DNA of 64,000 bases, taken from contig FOCC01000002.1 in assembly GCA_900110005.1 (NCBI GenBank), positions 124,001 through 188,000 of the forward strand, written 5' to 3'. Position 1 is the first letter of the stretch. Each line of letters opens with the position of its first letter. Under the pieces are notes generated by a model. It did no database searches. It saw only the letters and a program-made list of their open reading frames with translations, and was not told where the DNA came from. Of this stretch, positions 49,261-58,950 are shown in pieces. This DNA is from Ligilactobacillus sp. WC1T17. GTDB lineage: Bacteria > Bacillota > Bacilli > Lactobacillales > Lactobacillaceae. The position numbers were made by a program, and so were the translations under genes.

Positions 49261-49848
49261 TTACTTGCTGAATGAATCTTCAAAAACAGCCCGACTATTC
49301 CAAAAATAATCAATCCCAGAATATACAGTAAAGAAAAGGCAAATATAGAGCAAAATTTCACCGATTGGAAAATGGATATTAATGAAGAAAACATCATTCA
49401 AATATAGGAAAATAATTGAAAACATCTGGGTAAAAGTCTTAATCTTGCCTGGCAATTTGGCCGCAATAACTTCTCCGTCATTTTCAACAACAATCAACCG
49501 CAAACCCGTTACGGCTAATTCACGGCAAACGATGATTGCTGCCACCCATGCTGGCACTTTATGCATTTGGACTAAAATAATGAAAGCAGTCATAACCAGC
49601 ATTTTATCAGCCAAAGGATCCGCAAACTTACCAAAATTAGTAACTAATTTCTGTCTACGTGCAATTTGACCATCAGCAAAATCCGTAATCGAAGCGGCCG
49701 CAAAAATGATTGCTCCAATGAGTTGTGTCACCGGAATCGCTGTACCTGCAGCAGTTACACTTCCCCAATCTAAAGGTAAAAGCAAAACCAACATAAATAA
49801 AGGTATCAAAAAAATTCTAATAATGGTTAATTTATTAGGTAAATTCAC
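49261..49848 (-). CDS. pgsA: CDP-diacylglycerol-glycerol-3-phosphate 3-phosphatidyltransferase
   Basis: Makes phosphatidylglycerol phosphate. 195 residues; NLPNKLTIIRIFLIPLFML at the start and the CDP-alcohol motif DFADGQIARRQ, GKFADPLADK. I favour the GTG at 49848, 8 nt after AGGAG, over the longer frame at 49857. Four to five membrane helices. With PssA this gives the cell both major phospholipid branches. Confidence 0.95.
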   Translation of the reverse strand: MNLPNKLTIIRIFLIPLFMLVLLLPLDWGSVTAAGTAIPVTQLIGAIIFAAASITDFADGQIARRQKLVTNFGKFADPLADKMLVMTAFIILVQMHKVPAWVAAIIVCRELAVTGLRLIVVENDGEVIAAKLPGKIKTFTQMFSIIFLYLNDVFFINIHFPIGEILLYICLFFTVYSGIDYFWNSRAVFEDSFSK

Positions 49849-49880
49849 AAAAATCACTCCTATTTCTTGCTTAACACATA

Positions 49881-49907
49881 AAAAGGCCGAGTTCCCCCCA
49901 GCCTTTT
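49881..49907 (-). terminator. Terminator after rodZ
   Basis: AAAAGGC / GCCTTTT stem with a 13-nt loop, minus-strand TTTT tail. Confidence 0.7.
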
Positions 49908-49911
49908 ATCT

Positions 49912-50796
49912 TTATTGTTCCAAATTAAGGGTTATTGTTCGAACAGTCAATGTACTATTTTCGTTCTTATAATTGAAAGTCTTGCCATTGAGTTTCAAAC
50001 TAGTTGAGTTTGAATTACCTAAGTTAATTGTAATCGTAGTTGTTCCTGAAGGCAAAGATACGGTATGGTTTTCGCCTGAATTCAAAGTACCTTGCCAAAC
50101 TTGTGAACCGTTAGCAGAAACAGCAGACCAAGCGGCACTGCCATCAACAGTTAACTGTAATTCATTGGTTGAAGGTGCATTTGTTACATTATAAGTGAAG
50201 GTTGATCCATCTGAAGATACACTTTCAATCTTTTGTTTGGATGCCTTGCTGGAAGCTTTCTTTGAGCTTTCCTTAGCAGAAGAAGCCTTTTTTGAAGAAG
50301 CTTTTTGGCTGCTTGATGTCTTCTTTTCCGATTCAGAAGAAACCGAAACCGTTTGACTGGAAGAATCACTGGCCGCATTTTTAGAATGGTTGCCAAATGA
50401 AACAATATAGATGGTACCTAAAATAGCTACCACAACTACCACGATGATAATTGTTGGCAAATAATTGATTAATTTGTTTAAAAAATCATTTTTTTCAGCT
50501 TGTTCCATCCGCATAGCTTCGGTACGTGTTGTCGCTTCTTTTTCAACCGGATTTTCGATTTGAATATTAGTTTCTTCATCTAATTGTGCTAATAATTCCG
50601 CATCATTTAATCCGACTGCTTTAGCATATTGGCTAATAAATGCCCGCACATAAAAATTACCTGGTAAGGCATCAAAATTTTCGGATTCAATTGCAATCAA
50701 ATAGCGCTTTTGAATCTTAGTTGTTTGTTGCAAATCGTCTAAGGTTAAACCCTTTTGTTCTCTTGCTTCTTTTAACGTTTGTCCTATCTCAGTCAT
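49912..50796 (-). CDS. rodZ: RodZ-like cell-shape protein with HTH domain
   Basis: 294 residues: HTH_25 domain (IGQTLKEAREQKGLTLDDLQ, then YVRAFISQYAKAVGL), TM helix at about 107-130, a Ser/Lys-rich linker (140-195, KKASSAKESSKKASSK) and a C-terminal DUF4115 beta domain. Links the MreB cytoskeleton to the membrane in rods. Position before pgsA matches ymfM of B. subtilis. Confidence 0.9.
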   Translation of the reverse strand: MTEIGQTLKEAREQKGLTLDDLQQTTKIQKRYLIAIESENFDALPGNFYVRAFISQYAKAVGLNDAELLAQLDEETNIQIENPVEKEATTRTEAMRMEQAEKNDFLNKLINYLPTIIIVVVVVAILGTIYIVSFGNHSKNAASDSSSQTVSVSSESEKKTSSSQKASSKKASSAKESSKKASSKASKQKIESVSSDGSTFTYNVTNAPSTNELQLTVDGSAAWSAVSANGSQVWQGTLNSGENHTVSLPSGTTTITINLGNSNSTSLKLNGKTFNYKNENSTLTVRTITLNLEQ

Positions 50797-50905
50797 TGAA
50801 ATATCTCTCCATTGCTTTTTCTTTATATTATGAAAATAATTGAAAAACTAAAATTCCAACAATAAGTATATCATAGTTTTTCAATAATAAATACTAAGAA
50901 ATCAT

Positions 50906-51634
50906 TTATTTTAGCCAACCACCGGTAGCATACAGGGTCTGACCTGTTAAATAACTGGATCTAGGTTCTAATAAGCATAAAACCCAATAGCTGATTTCAG
51001 CTGGAAAACTGAATCGGCCTACAGGAATTTCAGCTTCAACGTCAGCTTTTTCATCCGCTGAAAAAATCTGATTCATTTCGGTATCAACCGCTCCCGGAGC
51101 TACAACATTAACGGTAATGCCAAGTGAAGCAACCTCTTTGGCATAAGCTCTGGCAAAAGCGCTTAAAGCCCCCTTCACCGTACTATAACCTACTTCCATC
51201 GCTGAACCCGCTCCGCCATAAACCGAACCGATAAAAACAACGCGGCCAAATTCAGCTTGAGCAAGTTTATTTTCTAATTTTTGTACAATTTTTAAGGGGG
51301 TTAAAACCTGCATTTTAACCATGGTATCCAAATTTTGGGGATCTAAATCGGCAAAAAGGCCATAATAAGTCGTTCCTTGTGCAAAAACAACCGCATTTAG
51401 CTTGCCGAAAATAGCGCCGCTCAATTTATCTAACTGGCTATCATCTGTCAAATCATAGGATAAAGTTAAGAAATCCTGCTTCGGATAAGTACTACTTAAT
51501 TCTGACATTAGTGCGGCAACCCGCTTTTGGTTTTGATGATAATGCAAATAAAGCGACCATCCTTTTTGGGCTAAATCACGCGCAATTTGACTGCCAATAT
51601 CGCCCGAAGCTCCAAAAATTATTGCCCAATTCAT
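50906..51634 (-). CDS. ymfI: SDR oxidoreductase YmfI (EF-P 5-aminopentanone reductase-like)
   Basis: 242 residues: GASGDIGS cofactor loop, catalytic Ser in FIGSVYGGAG and YSTVK. YmfI completes the 5-aminopentanol modification of elongation factor P in B. subtilis; the ymfF-ymfH-ymfI order is kept here. Other 3-oxoacyl reductase-type substrates are possible. AAAGGAGG precedes ATG, with a 4-bp overlap with ymfH. Confidence 0.85.
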   Translation of the reverse strand: MNWAIIFGASGDIGSQIARDLAQKGWSLYLHYHQNQKRVAALMSELSSTYPKQDFLTLSYDLTDDSQLDKLSGAIFGKLNAVVFAQGTTYYGLFADLDPQNLDTMVKMQVLTPLKIVQKLENKLAQAEFGRVVFIGSVYGGAGSAMEVGYSTVKGALSAFARAYAKEVASLGITVNVVAPGAVDTEMNQIFSADEKADVEAEIPVGRFSFPAEISYWVLCLLEPRSSYLTGQTLYATGGWLK

Positions 51635-52935
51635 TGCACATCCTCCTTTGGCAAGATTTGATAGACACTCATCGCCTCTGATTTGATAAATGATTTTGCC
51701 AAGCCTTTAATATCATCTAAGGTCATTTGTTCATATAAAGGAACCACATCAAAAAGGGTAGCATAATCAAAAAGACTGCCTTCATAGCGATTAGCAATGG
51801 TTTCCAAAGAATTCATGGATGCCAAAGTACGTCCGACAAATTCTTTTTTAGCCAATTCAAACGCTTCTTCTTTGCCTTCAAGCAGCTTCAAGGCATTTTC
51901 AGCAATTTCGATAATGGCATTGGATAAATCTTGCGGTGAATCAGTATCACCGGAAATCGTGACAAAATGGTGCCCGCGGCCTAAAGAAACATCATAGCCA
52001 AAACTATCATCTAAAATACCCTTATTATAAAGCTCCATATATTGTGGTGTGGTTTCATCATATAAAAGATACATCAGCATTTCTAATTTAAGTTTATAAA
52101 AAAGTCCTGCCCGTCCTTTTGGCACCTCATCTAAGCCTTTAATCCCCACGATAGTTTCGGGACGCTGCACATCCAGTTCAATCATGCGGTAAGGAATAAT
52201 ATCTTGTCCGTCCAGATCACTTTCAAAAGTGGCTCTCGTTACAGGAATTGCAGGCTCAAATTGCTTCTTAGCTTGATTTTGTCTAATAGTTGACAACATC
52301 TCCTCAGGCTCAAAACCTCCAACTACAAACAAGTTCATATTGCTTGGCTGGTAAAAGGTACGATGGCACATATACAAATCTTGTGCTGTAATTTTTTTGA
52401 TAGATTCCACGCTGCCGGCAATATCCACTGCTAAAGGACTGTTAGGGTATAAATTCCCAACCATACCAAAATAAAGTCTCCAACCAGGATCATCGTCATA
52501 CATTTTAATTTCTTGACCAATAATCCCCTGTTCTTTAGCCACTGTTTGGTCAGTAAAATACGGTTTCTGTACAAAATCAAGTAAAGTATTCAAGCACTGC
52601 TCAATGTTGCGCGTTGTTGAAAAAAGATAGCTGGTACGCGTAAAACTCGTATAAGCATTGGAATTGGCCCCATATTTACCAAATAAATCAAAGGCATCAT
52701 AATCCTTTTTCTCAAACATCTTATGTTCTAAAAAATGCGCAATGCCATCAGGAACTTTGATTAATTCATCTTGTCCATACGGCATGAACGTATTATCGAT
52801 TGAGCCGTAATTAACCGTCAACAAGCCATATGTCTTATGAAAATTTTTGCGAGGCAATAAATTAACCCTTAACCCATTATCCAAAACGGTCGTGTATAAA
52901 ACTTCATGATATCTAGGATAAGTTATCTCTTTCAT
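51631..52935 (-). CDS. ymfH: M16 metallopeptidase YmfH
   Basis: 434 residues, inverted zinc motif HFLEH in GIAHFLEHKMFEKKD, so the active partner of a YmfF/YmfH pair. Overlaps ymfI and ymfF by 4 bp each (ATGA-type couplings). Confidence 0.9.
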   Translation of the reverse strand: MKEITYPRYHEVLYTTVLDNGLRVNLLPRKNFHKTYGLLTVNYGSIDNTFMPYGQDELIKVPDGIAHFLEHKMFEKKDYDAFDLFGKYGANSNAYTSFTRTSYLFSTTRNIEQCLNTLLDFVQKPYFTDQTVAKEQGIIGQEIKMYDDDPGWRLYFGMVGNLYPNSPLAVDIAGSVESIKKITAQDLYMCHRTFYQPSNMNLFVVGGFEPEEMLSTIRQNQAKKQFEPAIPVTRATFESDLDGQDIIPYRMIELDVQRPETIVGIKGLDEVPKGRAGLFYKLKLEMLMYLLYDETTPQYMELYNKGILDDSFGYDVSLGRGHHFVTISGDTDSPQDLSNAIIEIAENALKLLEGKEEAFELAKKEFVGRTLASMNSLETIANRYEGSLFDYATLFDVVPLYEQMTLDDIKGLAKSFIKSEAMSVYQILPKEDVQ

Positions 52936-54197
52936 CTTGTTTTGCCCCCATCAAGAAAATAAACACACTGCAGTTTAGCCAAAGAAGCCACTTCTTGCAC
53001 CTGCTCTTTAGTAACATTTTTTACTGCATCAATCCAATTCTGTGTTGATACATGTGTTTTTGTTAAAATGTCATTTTGTTCCCGGTTAATTGCCGTCATT
53101 TGGCTATCTAACCGGCTTTCAAAATTATTAATCAAAGAGGCTTTAATTTTATCCATCTCATCTAAGGTAAAGTTCCCATGAGCAAGATCAGTTAATTGCT
53201 GTTGAATCAAAGCCACAACATGTGCTTTATTTTCAGATTGAATACCTGTTTGGACCATTAAAAAGAAACGGTAAGGGTCAAAAGAAGAACTGGCATAATA
53301 AGCCAAGCTCTCTTTTTCTCTGACATTTACAAACAACTTAGAGAGCGGCGAGCCGCCAAATAAGCCATTAAATACTAAAGCAGCATAATGCAGCGGCGCG
53401 CGATAAGCAATCGGCAAATAATAAGCCAAGTCAAGCTTGCTTTGGTTTAAATCTTGCTGTTCAACCACTTCAATGCTTTTTTCCTTAGGTTCTTGCAAAA
53501 TATTTAAACTTAGTTCACAGCCAACCCGCGGTGAAAAATTGAAGTTTCTAACTTGATTTTCAACCTTGTCAAAATCAATATCCCCTGATACCACAATTTG
53601 AATGCGGTCATGGGTGAGCATTGTTAAATATGCTTGATATAATTCTTGCGGTGTAATCGTCTCAATAGCAGCTGACGTCCCATAAATAGGTGTTTTTTGT
53701 TCTGGAGCATCAAAATAATGCTCTTGCAGCTTCATAGCAGCATAGCTTTGCTTATTGTCTTTGATTGAATTAACATAAGCAACTAGATTTTGCTGCTGCC
53801 GTTTAAAAGTATCATTATCAAACGATCCATTTTCAGCTAAAGGATCTAAAATCATTTCTTTTAAAAATTCAAAACCTAAATCAACCAGGTCCACTTTTTC
53901 TGTCAAAAACTTATCATCTATGCAATTGAAGATGAAGTTTAACAAATGCAAATTACCATGGCGGCTAACCGTCGTTCCAAAACCAGCTCCGTACATTTCC
54001 GATAAGGCTAAAGCTGTCTTGCGCTGTGTATTATATTTGCGTGAACTGGTTTCTAATACATTAGACAGTAAAGTCCGCACGCTGAGCTGTTTTGCATCAG
54101 AAAGCTCTGTCATAAACGAAATCATAATGCGGTTGGTCTTGAATTGCTGAGTTGGAATTAAAATTAATTCCACCCCATCTGTTATGCTTTTTTGCAA
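52932..54197 (-). CDS. ymfF: M16-like peptidase homologue YmfF (inactive zinc site)
   Basis: 421 residues of the M16 fold. The HxxEH motif is replaced (LLSNVLETSSRKYNTQ), as is normal for YmfF. Starts with TTG after a strong AAAGGAGGG. Probably an architectural partner of YmfH. Confidence 0.88.
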   Translation of the reverse strand: MQKSITDGVELILIPTQQFKTNRIMISFMTELSDAKQLSVRTLLSNVLETSSRKYNTQRKTALALSEMYGAGFGTTVSRHGNLHLLNFIFNCIDDKFLTEKVDLVDLGFEFLKEMILDPLAENGSFDNDTFKRQQQNLVAYVNSIKDNKQSYAAMKLQEHYFDAPEQKTPIYGTSAAIETITPQELYQAYLTMLTHDRIQIVVSGDIDFDKVENQVRNFNFSPRVGCELSLNILQEPKEKSIEVVEQQDLNQSKLDLAYYLPIAYRAPLHYAALVFNGLFGGSPLSKLFVNVREKESLAYYASSSFDPYRFFLMVQTGIQSENKAHVVALIQQQLTDLAHGNFTLDEMDKIKASLINNFESRLDSQMTAINREQNDILTKTHVSTQNWIDAVKNVTKEQVQEVASLAKLQCVYFLDGGKTR

Positions 54198-54273
54198 AAA
54201 CAGACCCTCCTTTGAAATATTGACATTACTTCCAATTTTATAGTAAATTCAACTAAAAAACAAGGAGTCGCTA

Positions 54274-56577
54274 TTATTCCTGATTTTCAGGGGCGGGTAA
54301 ATAAACTTTACGTGGTTTAGCTCCTTCCTGCTTACCAACCATCCCCCGCATCTCCAGTTCGTCCACAATACGGGCCGACCTGTTATAGCCAATGCTGAAT
54401 TTACGCTGTAGCATCGAAATACTGCATTTTTGTTCCTGGGCAATAAAAGCTACAACATCATCAAACAATTCATCAACATCATCATTCTTGTCCGTCTCAG
54501 ACACTTCTTCATCTGAGACTTCCATAGCGGTATCAAATGAAGCTTTTTGCTGACTAGCCACAAACTGTACTACTTCGGACACATCGTGGTCGGAAATAAA
54601 GGCACCTTGAATCCGCGTTGGTTTATTTTGCCCAATCGGCATAAATAACATATCACCACGTCCCAAAAGTTTTTCAGCCCCATTGCCATCTAAAATAGTT
54701 CTAGAATCAGTCCCGCTGGAAACCGCAAAGGCCATTCTTGATGGCACATTAGCTTTAATCAACCCAGTGATAACATCAACCGAAGGACGTTGCGTTGCTA
54801 AAATCATATGAATTCCGGCAGCCCGGCCCATTTGTGCAATTCTCACAATCTGGTCTTGCACCGAACCGCCCGTCGTCATCATCAAATCAGCTAATTCATC
54901 GACAACAACTACGATATATGGCATAAAATCCAGGGCTTCTTTCGTCTTATTTTTCAAAACCAGCTGATTGTACCCCTTGATATTGCGTACATCATACTGG
55001 GCAAAAGTTTCATAACGCTGCTCCATACGAGCCACAACTTTTTCCAATGAGCGAGCAGCTTTTTTAGGTTCAGTAATAACCGGAACTAATAAATGAGGTA
55101 AATCTTTATAAATCCCTAATTCAACCTTTTTGGGATCAACCATCATTAACTTCACCATTTCCGGACGGCAATTCATCAGTAAACTTGTAATAATCACATT
55201 AATAGCCACTGATTTACCTGAACCGGTTGAACCAGCAATTAAAAGGTGCGGCATCTTAGCCAAATCACATGTCGCTAATTCCCCAGCAATATCATGGCCT
55301 ATAGGAACTTCAAGCACACCACTGGATTTCTTTTGCTGCTTAAATTCCGTCATAATCGTCTTATAAGCCACCGTGGCAACATTTTTATTAGGGACTTCAA
55401 TCCCGATTAGAGATTTCCCGGGAATAGGTGCTTCAATCCGGATATCCTTAGCTGCTAACGCCAAAGCCAAGTCATCAGCCAAGCTAACGATTTTAGACAC
55501 TTTCACTCCAATGGCCGGATGTAGTTCATAGCGGGTAACAGCTGGACCTAAAATGATATTTTTAAGTTCAGCTTTCACCCCGAAACTTTCGAGCGTTTGC
55601 ACCAAAATATCTTTATTTTTTAAAATAGCTTTCTTTTCATCACTTTGATCTGTATCTTGCCCATCTGACAGTAAATCTAGAGGAGGCAATTGATAATTTT
55701 CATTAGTTTGATAATCTGGCAAAACTTCTTCAGGAACTGGCGTCTTTTCAACTTTTGCTTGGAATTGTTTTAAATCAGCTACCGGCTCTGGTAAAACTTT
55801 ATCCTCTTTTGGTAAAACAGTTTTAATATTTTCATCCACGGGCCGAACGGGAAATTCTTGAATGGCATTTTCTTCATTATCTTCTAAATATTCATTTCGA
55901 AATTTTTGGACGTGCTTTTTTGCCTTTTTACCCTGCAAAACCACGGCCGGTAAAACTTTTTTAAGTACACGTCCTATAAAAACACTACTTTTAGCTGTTA
56001 AAAATAAAATTCGGTCCAGCCCCCAGCCAAAACCATCCAGCAACGTTTGCAGCGGAATTTCAAAAAAGAGACAAAAGCCGCAAAATAACATCATATCTGC
56101 CAGCAAATAACTGCCTAGCTGGGATACTAAAAAATAAGTTCCCGTGTATAAAATTGCCCCGACTAAGCCGCCGCCCACGGGTGTCGCAACACTTGAGGAA
56201 ATTAAATCACTAGCTAAATATTGCCAGGTTATGCCGATAAAATGCGTATGCAAATCTAATTTGAAAAAGAAAACCGCTGATCTCATCGTTAACAAGCCGC
56301 ACCAAAAAAGGCCAAAACCTAATAAACGCTTAGAACTAAACTTAGGTCCCCGATCTTTTAGCAAAAGGTAAAAACCTAAGCCAAATAAGACCGCAAATAA
56401 CCCCTTATAAAAGTCACCTACTAATAGTCGGAAAACATTAGCTAATAGATCACCTAAATAACCTAACACAAAAAAGCCCAATATTGCTAGCAGCATGTAG
56501 ATTACACCAACTGATCGCTGTGATAGGGTTAAATACTTTCGTTGAGCTTTTTTTTGGCGGCGCCTTTTTTGTGCCAT
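54274..56577 (-). CDS. ftsK: DNA translocase FtsK/SpoIIIE
   Basis: 767 residues: four N-terminal TM helices (about 25-185), a linker, RecA-like motor with Walker A GSTGSGKSVAIN and Walker B IVVVVDELADLMM, and C-terminal gamma winged helix (CSISMLQRKFSIGYNRSARI). Moves chromosome arms through the septum. Confidence 0.97.
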   Translation of the reverse strand: MAQKRRRQKKAQRKYLTLSQRSVGVIYMLLAILGFFVLGYLGDLLANVFRLLVGDFYKGLFAVLFGLGFYLLLKDRGPKFSSKRLLGFGLFWCGLLTMRSAVFFFKLDLHTHFIGITWQYLASDLISSSVATPVGGGLVGAILYTGTYFLVSQLGSYLLADMMLFCGFCLFFEIPLQTLLDGFGWGLDRILFLTAKSSVFIGRVLKKVLPAVVLQGKKAKKHVQKFRNEYLEDNEENAIQEFPVRPVDENIKTVLPKEDKVLPEPVADLKQFQAKVEKTPVPEEVLPDYQTNENYQLPPLDLLSDGQDTDQSDEKKAILKNKDILVQTLESFGVKAELKNIILGPAVTRYELHPAIGVKVSKIVSLADDLALALAAKDIRIEAPIPGKSLIGIEVPNKNVATVAYKTIMTEFKQQKKSSGVLEVPIGHDIAGELATCDLAKMPHLLIAGSTGSGKSVAINVIITSLLMNCRPEMVKLMMVDPKKVELGIYKDLPHLLVPVITEPKKAARSLEKVVARMEQRYETFAQYDVRNIKGYNQLVLKNKTKEALDFMPYIVVVVDELADLMMTTGGSVQDQIVRIAQMGRAAGIHMILATQRPSVDVITGLIKANVPSRMAFAVSSGTDSRTILDGNGAEKLLGRGDMLFMPIGQNKPTRIQGAFISDHDVSEVVQFVASQQKASFDTAMEVSDEEVSETDKNDDVDELFDDVVAFIAQEQKCSISMLQRKFSIGYNRSARIVDELEMRGMVGKQEGAKPRKVYLPAPENQE

Positions 56578-56647
56578 TGTTTTTTCCTCCCTTATTAATT
56601 AGCTTCATTATACCATATCCCTAACATACGTTCGTTAGCCTAGACTA

Positions 56648-56675
56648 AAAAAAGCTAAGTTACCTTAGCTTTTTT
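56648..56675 (-). terminator. Terminator of trmL
   Basis: 12-bp stem AAAAAAGCTAAG / CTTAGCTTTTTT, TTAC loop, with T-run on the minus strand. Confidence 0.85.
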
Positions 56676-56676
56676 A

Positions 56677-57189
56677 TTACTTTAATTTGTCATTTTCGTA
56701 AATATGCACCCGATCTAACTTTGGAAAATTCTGCTGCCGCAAAGCTTCGTAGATAATGATAGCAGCTGTATTGGACAGGTTCAAAGCACGAATATTGGCG
56801 TCGTTTTGCGGAATACGGATGCAATCTTGTTCATATTTACGCATAAACACTTCCGGCAAGCCGGTAGTTTCTTTGCCAAAAAGGAAGTAATGTTCTTTGG
56901 TTAAATCAGTATAATCAGCATCACTGTAATCCCGCGGTGCAAATTTAGAAACAATGTAAAGTTCCCCGTTTTCAGGAATTGATGCTAAAAATTCCGGCAA
57001 ATTTTCATGGTAGGTAATCTTGACCTTGTCCCAATAATCAAGTCCAGCTCTTTTCATATACTTATCATCAGTAGAAAATCCTAATGGTTTAATCAAATGC
57101 AGCTCGGTATTCGTACCGGCACAAGTGCGGGCAATATTGCCGGTATTGGCCGGCATCAAAGGTTCAAATAAAACAATATGATTTGACAC
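56677..57189 (-). CDS. trmL: tRNA (cytidine/uridine-34-2'-O)-methyltransferase
   Basis: SPOUT methyltransferase of 170 residues: HIVLFEPLMPANTGNIARTC at the start, YFLFGKETTGLPE and IRALNLSNTAAIIIYEALRQ. Starts at the GTG (57189), placed after AAAGGA; the longer in-frame extension has no site. Methylates the wobble base of tRNA-Leu. It lies downstream of a structured leader with a terminator. Confidence 0.93.
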   Translation of the reverse strand: MSNHIVLFEPLMPANTGNIARTCAGTNTELHLIKPLGFSTDDKYMKRAGLDYWDKVKITYHENLPEFLASIPENGELYIVSKFAPRDYSDADYTDLTKEHYFLFGKETTGLPEVFMRKYEQDCIRIPQNDANIRALNLSNTAAIIIYEALRQQNFPKLDRVHIYENDKLK

Positions 57190-57214
57190 ACTAAAAATCC
57201 TTTCTTTTATTTGG

Positions 57215-57325
57215 ATATAAAAAAAGCGTAACCGTTCGGTGTGGGTACGGCGAACGGTTACGTTAGTGAAGCACAATTAGCTAGCAGCTAACCTGATTGG
57301 ATAACTGCTAACAACCGATTTCTTA
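57215..57325 (-). ncRNA. Structured leader or small RNA ending in a terminator, upstream of trmL
   Basis: From the promoter at 57332-57360 the transcript would be about 100 nt. It can form a 6-bp hairpin (TTAGCAG/CTGCTA, arms near 57305-57310 and 57282-57287) and then a very stable 12-bp perfect stem CGTAACCGTTCG / CGAACGGTTACG (57227-57238, 57251-57262) with T-run (57215-57225). No ribosome site or start codon appears before the terminator. It is either an attenuator controlling trmL or an independent RNA. I recognise no known riboswitch. Confidence 0.65.
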
Positions 57326-57331
57326 ATTATT

Positions 57332-57360
57332 ATAATACCATCGCTCAGTCTTTTTTTCAA
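57332..57360 (-). promoter_or_regulatory. Promoter for the trmL leader
   Basis: TTGAAA (57355-57360), 17-bp spacer, TATTAT (57332-57337) on the minus strand. Confidence 0.75.
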
Positions 57361-57388
57361 TAGATTTTCGTAATTTTTTATAAAAAAT

Positions 57389-58243
57389 TTATTTTTCAAT
57401 CATTAATAGCGTCACATCTACCGAAATTGCTGTTAATCCTTGATTTAAAGCGCTTTGTTCGCTTTCAGAATCCGCTCCCCAGTGCATCGGTGTCATCAAA
57501 TATAATTGCTGAAAAAGCTCTTTTGACAAAGGCATCTGATAGGCTATTTCCCGCATTTTAGCGTGCGGATAGCGCTCTTTAAATCGGCTTAAGACTTTTT
57601 GATTACTATACGTATAATGAGGACTATCAGCCGGATAAATCAACCTTCTTAACTCTCCTAGATAGTTTTCGTTAGGAATCACTTTCAACAATTTTCCATG
57701 CGGTTTCAAAACGCGTTCAAATTCTTCATAGGCCGAAGGTGAAAAAATATCCATAATAATGTCAAAACTTTGGCCTGCAAAAGGCAAATCGCACAAATCA
57801 GCTACACAAAAAAAGGCTTTTGTATCTTGCTGAGTTGCCAAACTAATGGCCCGCTTTGAAATATCAAAACCAATATATGTATCTAAAGCGTTTTGCCGGC
57901 TATTTTCAAGCCGATGCAAGGGTGTTCCTTCACCACAGCCAATATCTAAAAGCCTGACGGGGGTAGCCGGCATTTCGGAATTGATCGCTTTTAAAATAGG
58001 ATCGAACAATCCTTGCTGAATTAAAATCCGCCGTGCGTGCCACATCCGGTCATTATCATATTCGCTGACAACTTTATGCGTTAAAAAATACATTGTCCCC
58101 TGTTTAGAGACATCAAGGGCATGCCCTTTGGCACATAAAAGGGTATGATTTTTAACTTGACTAAATGTTCCATGACAAATAGGGCAAGTAAACATATTTA
58201 AATGTTCCGTTAAAAAGCGCGTACCAAGATCAATCTTTTTCAT
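57389..58243 (-). CDS. rlmA: rRNA (guanine-N1)-methyltransferase, RlmA family
   Basis: 284 residues: N-terminal zinc finger (FTCPICHGTF, LLCAKGHALD), SAM-binding motif LLDIGCGEGTPLHRLE. Methylates a 23S rRNA guanine (position 745 or 748 type). Follows the YbaK-like gene by 2 bp. RlmAI versus RlmAII cannot be told. Confidence 0.85.
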   Translation of the reverse strand: MKKIDLGTRFLTEHLNMFTCPICHGTFSQVKNHTLLCAKGHALDVSKQGTMYFLTHKVVSEYDNDRMWHARRILIQQGLFDPILKAINSEMPATPVRLLDIGCGEGTPLHRLENSRQNALDTYIGFDISKRAISLATQQDTKAFFCVADLCDLPFAGQSFDIIMDIFSPSAYEEFERVLKPHGKLLKVIPNENYLGELRRLIYPADSPHYTYSNQKVLSRFKERYPHAKMREIAYQMPLSKELFQQLYLMTPMHWGADSESEQSALNQGLTAISVDVTLLMIEK

Positions 58244-58245
58244 GC

Positions 58246-58755
58246 TTATTTGGCCTCAACTTTAATATATTTGCCTGCTATCAAATTCACTAAGTCATCA
58301 CGTTTCAACCGTACCGACCGCCCTACTTTACCGGCTGAAACGGAAATCAAATCATACTTTTTAATACGTTCATCAAAGTAAACCGGAAAACCTTTACGGA
58401 TGTTAATTCCAATCGGAGTATTGGCTCCGTGAATGTAGCCGGTAATATTGATTAAATTTTTATTGTCAGCTAGATGAACTTGTTTTTTCCCTAATTCATG
58501 CGCCACTAATTTTAAGTCAATTTCATATTCCAACGGCAAACAGACCACCACGTAATCCTTACTGTCGTTATTAGCCTGCATCACAATCGTTTTTAAAATA
58601 CTTTCAGACGGTACCCCCAAAGTTTCAGCTTCCAATAAAGCATCTTTGCCTTTGCCCAGCCAATCAAAGGAAACTTCTTCATAAGCAATATGGTGCTGAT
58701 CTAAAATTCTTTCATCATTCGTCTTTTTTTCTGTTTGTTTCTTTTTTTTTGCCAT
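58246..58755 (-). CDS. ybaK: Cys-tRNA(Pro)/Cys-tRNA(Cys) deacylase (YbaK/EbsC)
   Basis: 169 residues with a lysine-rich start. ILKTIVMQ, GKKQVHLADNKNLINITGYI and SVSAGKVGRSV match the YbaK/EbsC domain, which clears mischarged tRNA. Coupled to rlmA. Confidence 0.9.
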   Translation of the reverse strand: MAKKKKQTEKKTNDERILDQHHIAYEEVSFDWLGKGKDALLEAETLGVPSESILKTIVMQANNDSKDYVVVCLPLEYEIDLKLVAHELGKKQVHLADNKNLINITGYIHGANTPIGINIRKGFPVYFDERIKKYDLISVSAGKVGRSVRLKRDDLVNLIAGKYIKVEAK

Positions 58756-58836
58756 TTTTAAACCTCATTTCTCTAACAGCTTATTTTAGCATGTGCCTTA
58801 AAAAAATTAAACAGTCCGCTACAGACCTTTAAAGTA

Positions 58837-58901
58837 AAAGCCGAATTTTAAAAGGTATATAAACGTTAATTGTTGACTTTTAACCTAAAATAAAGTATAT
58901 T
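58837..58901 (+). promoter_or_regulatory. guaC promoter with a weak PurBox-like site
   Basis: TTGACT (58873-58878), 17 bp, TATATT (58896-58901). Upstream AAAGCCGAATTTT (58837-58849) matches 11 of 13 PurBox positions. Confidence 0.6.
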
Positions 58902-58950
58902 AGCCTTGCTGTGTGAATTGCAGCATATTTTAGAATTGCGAGGTAATCTC

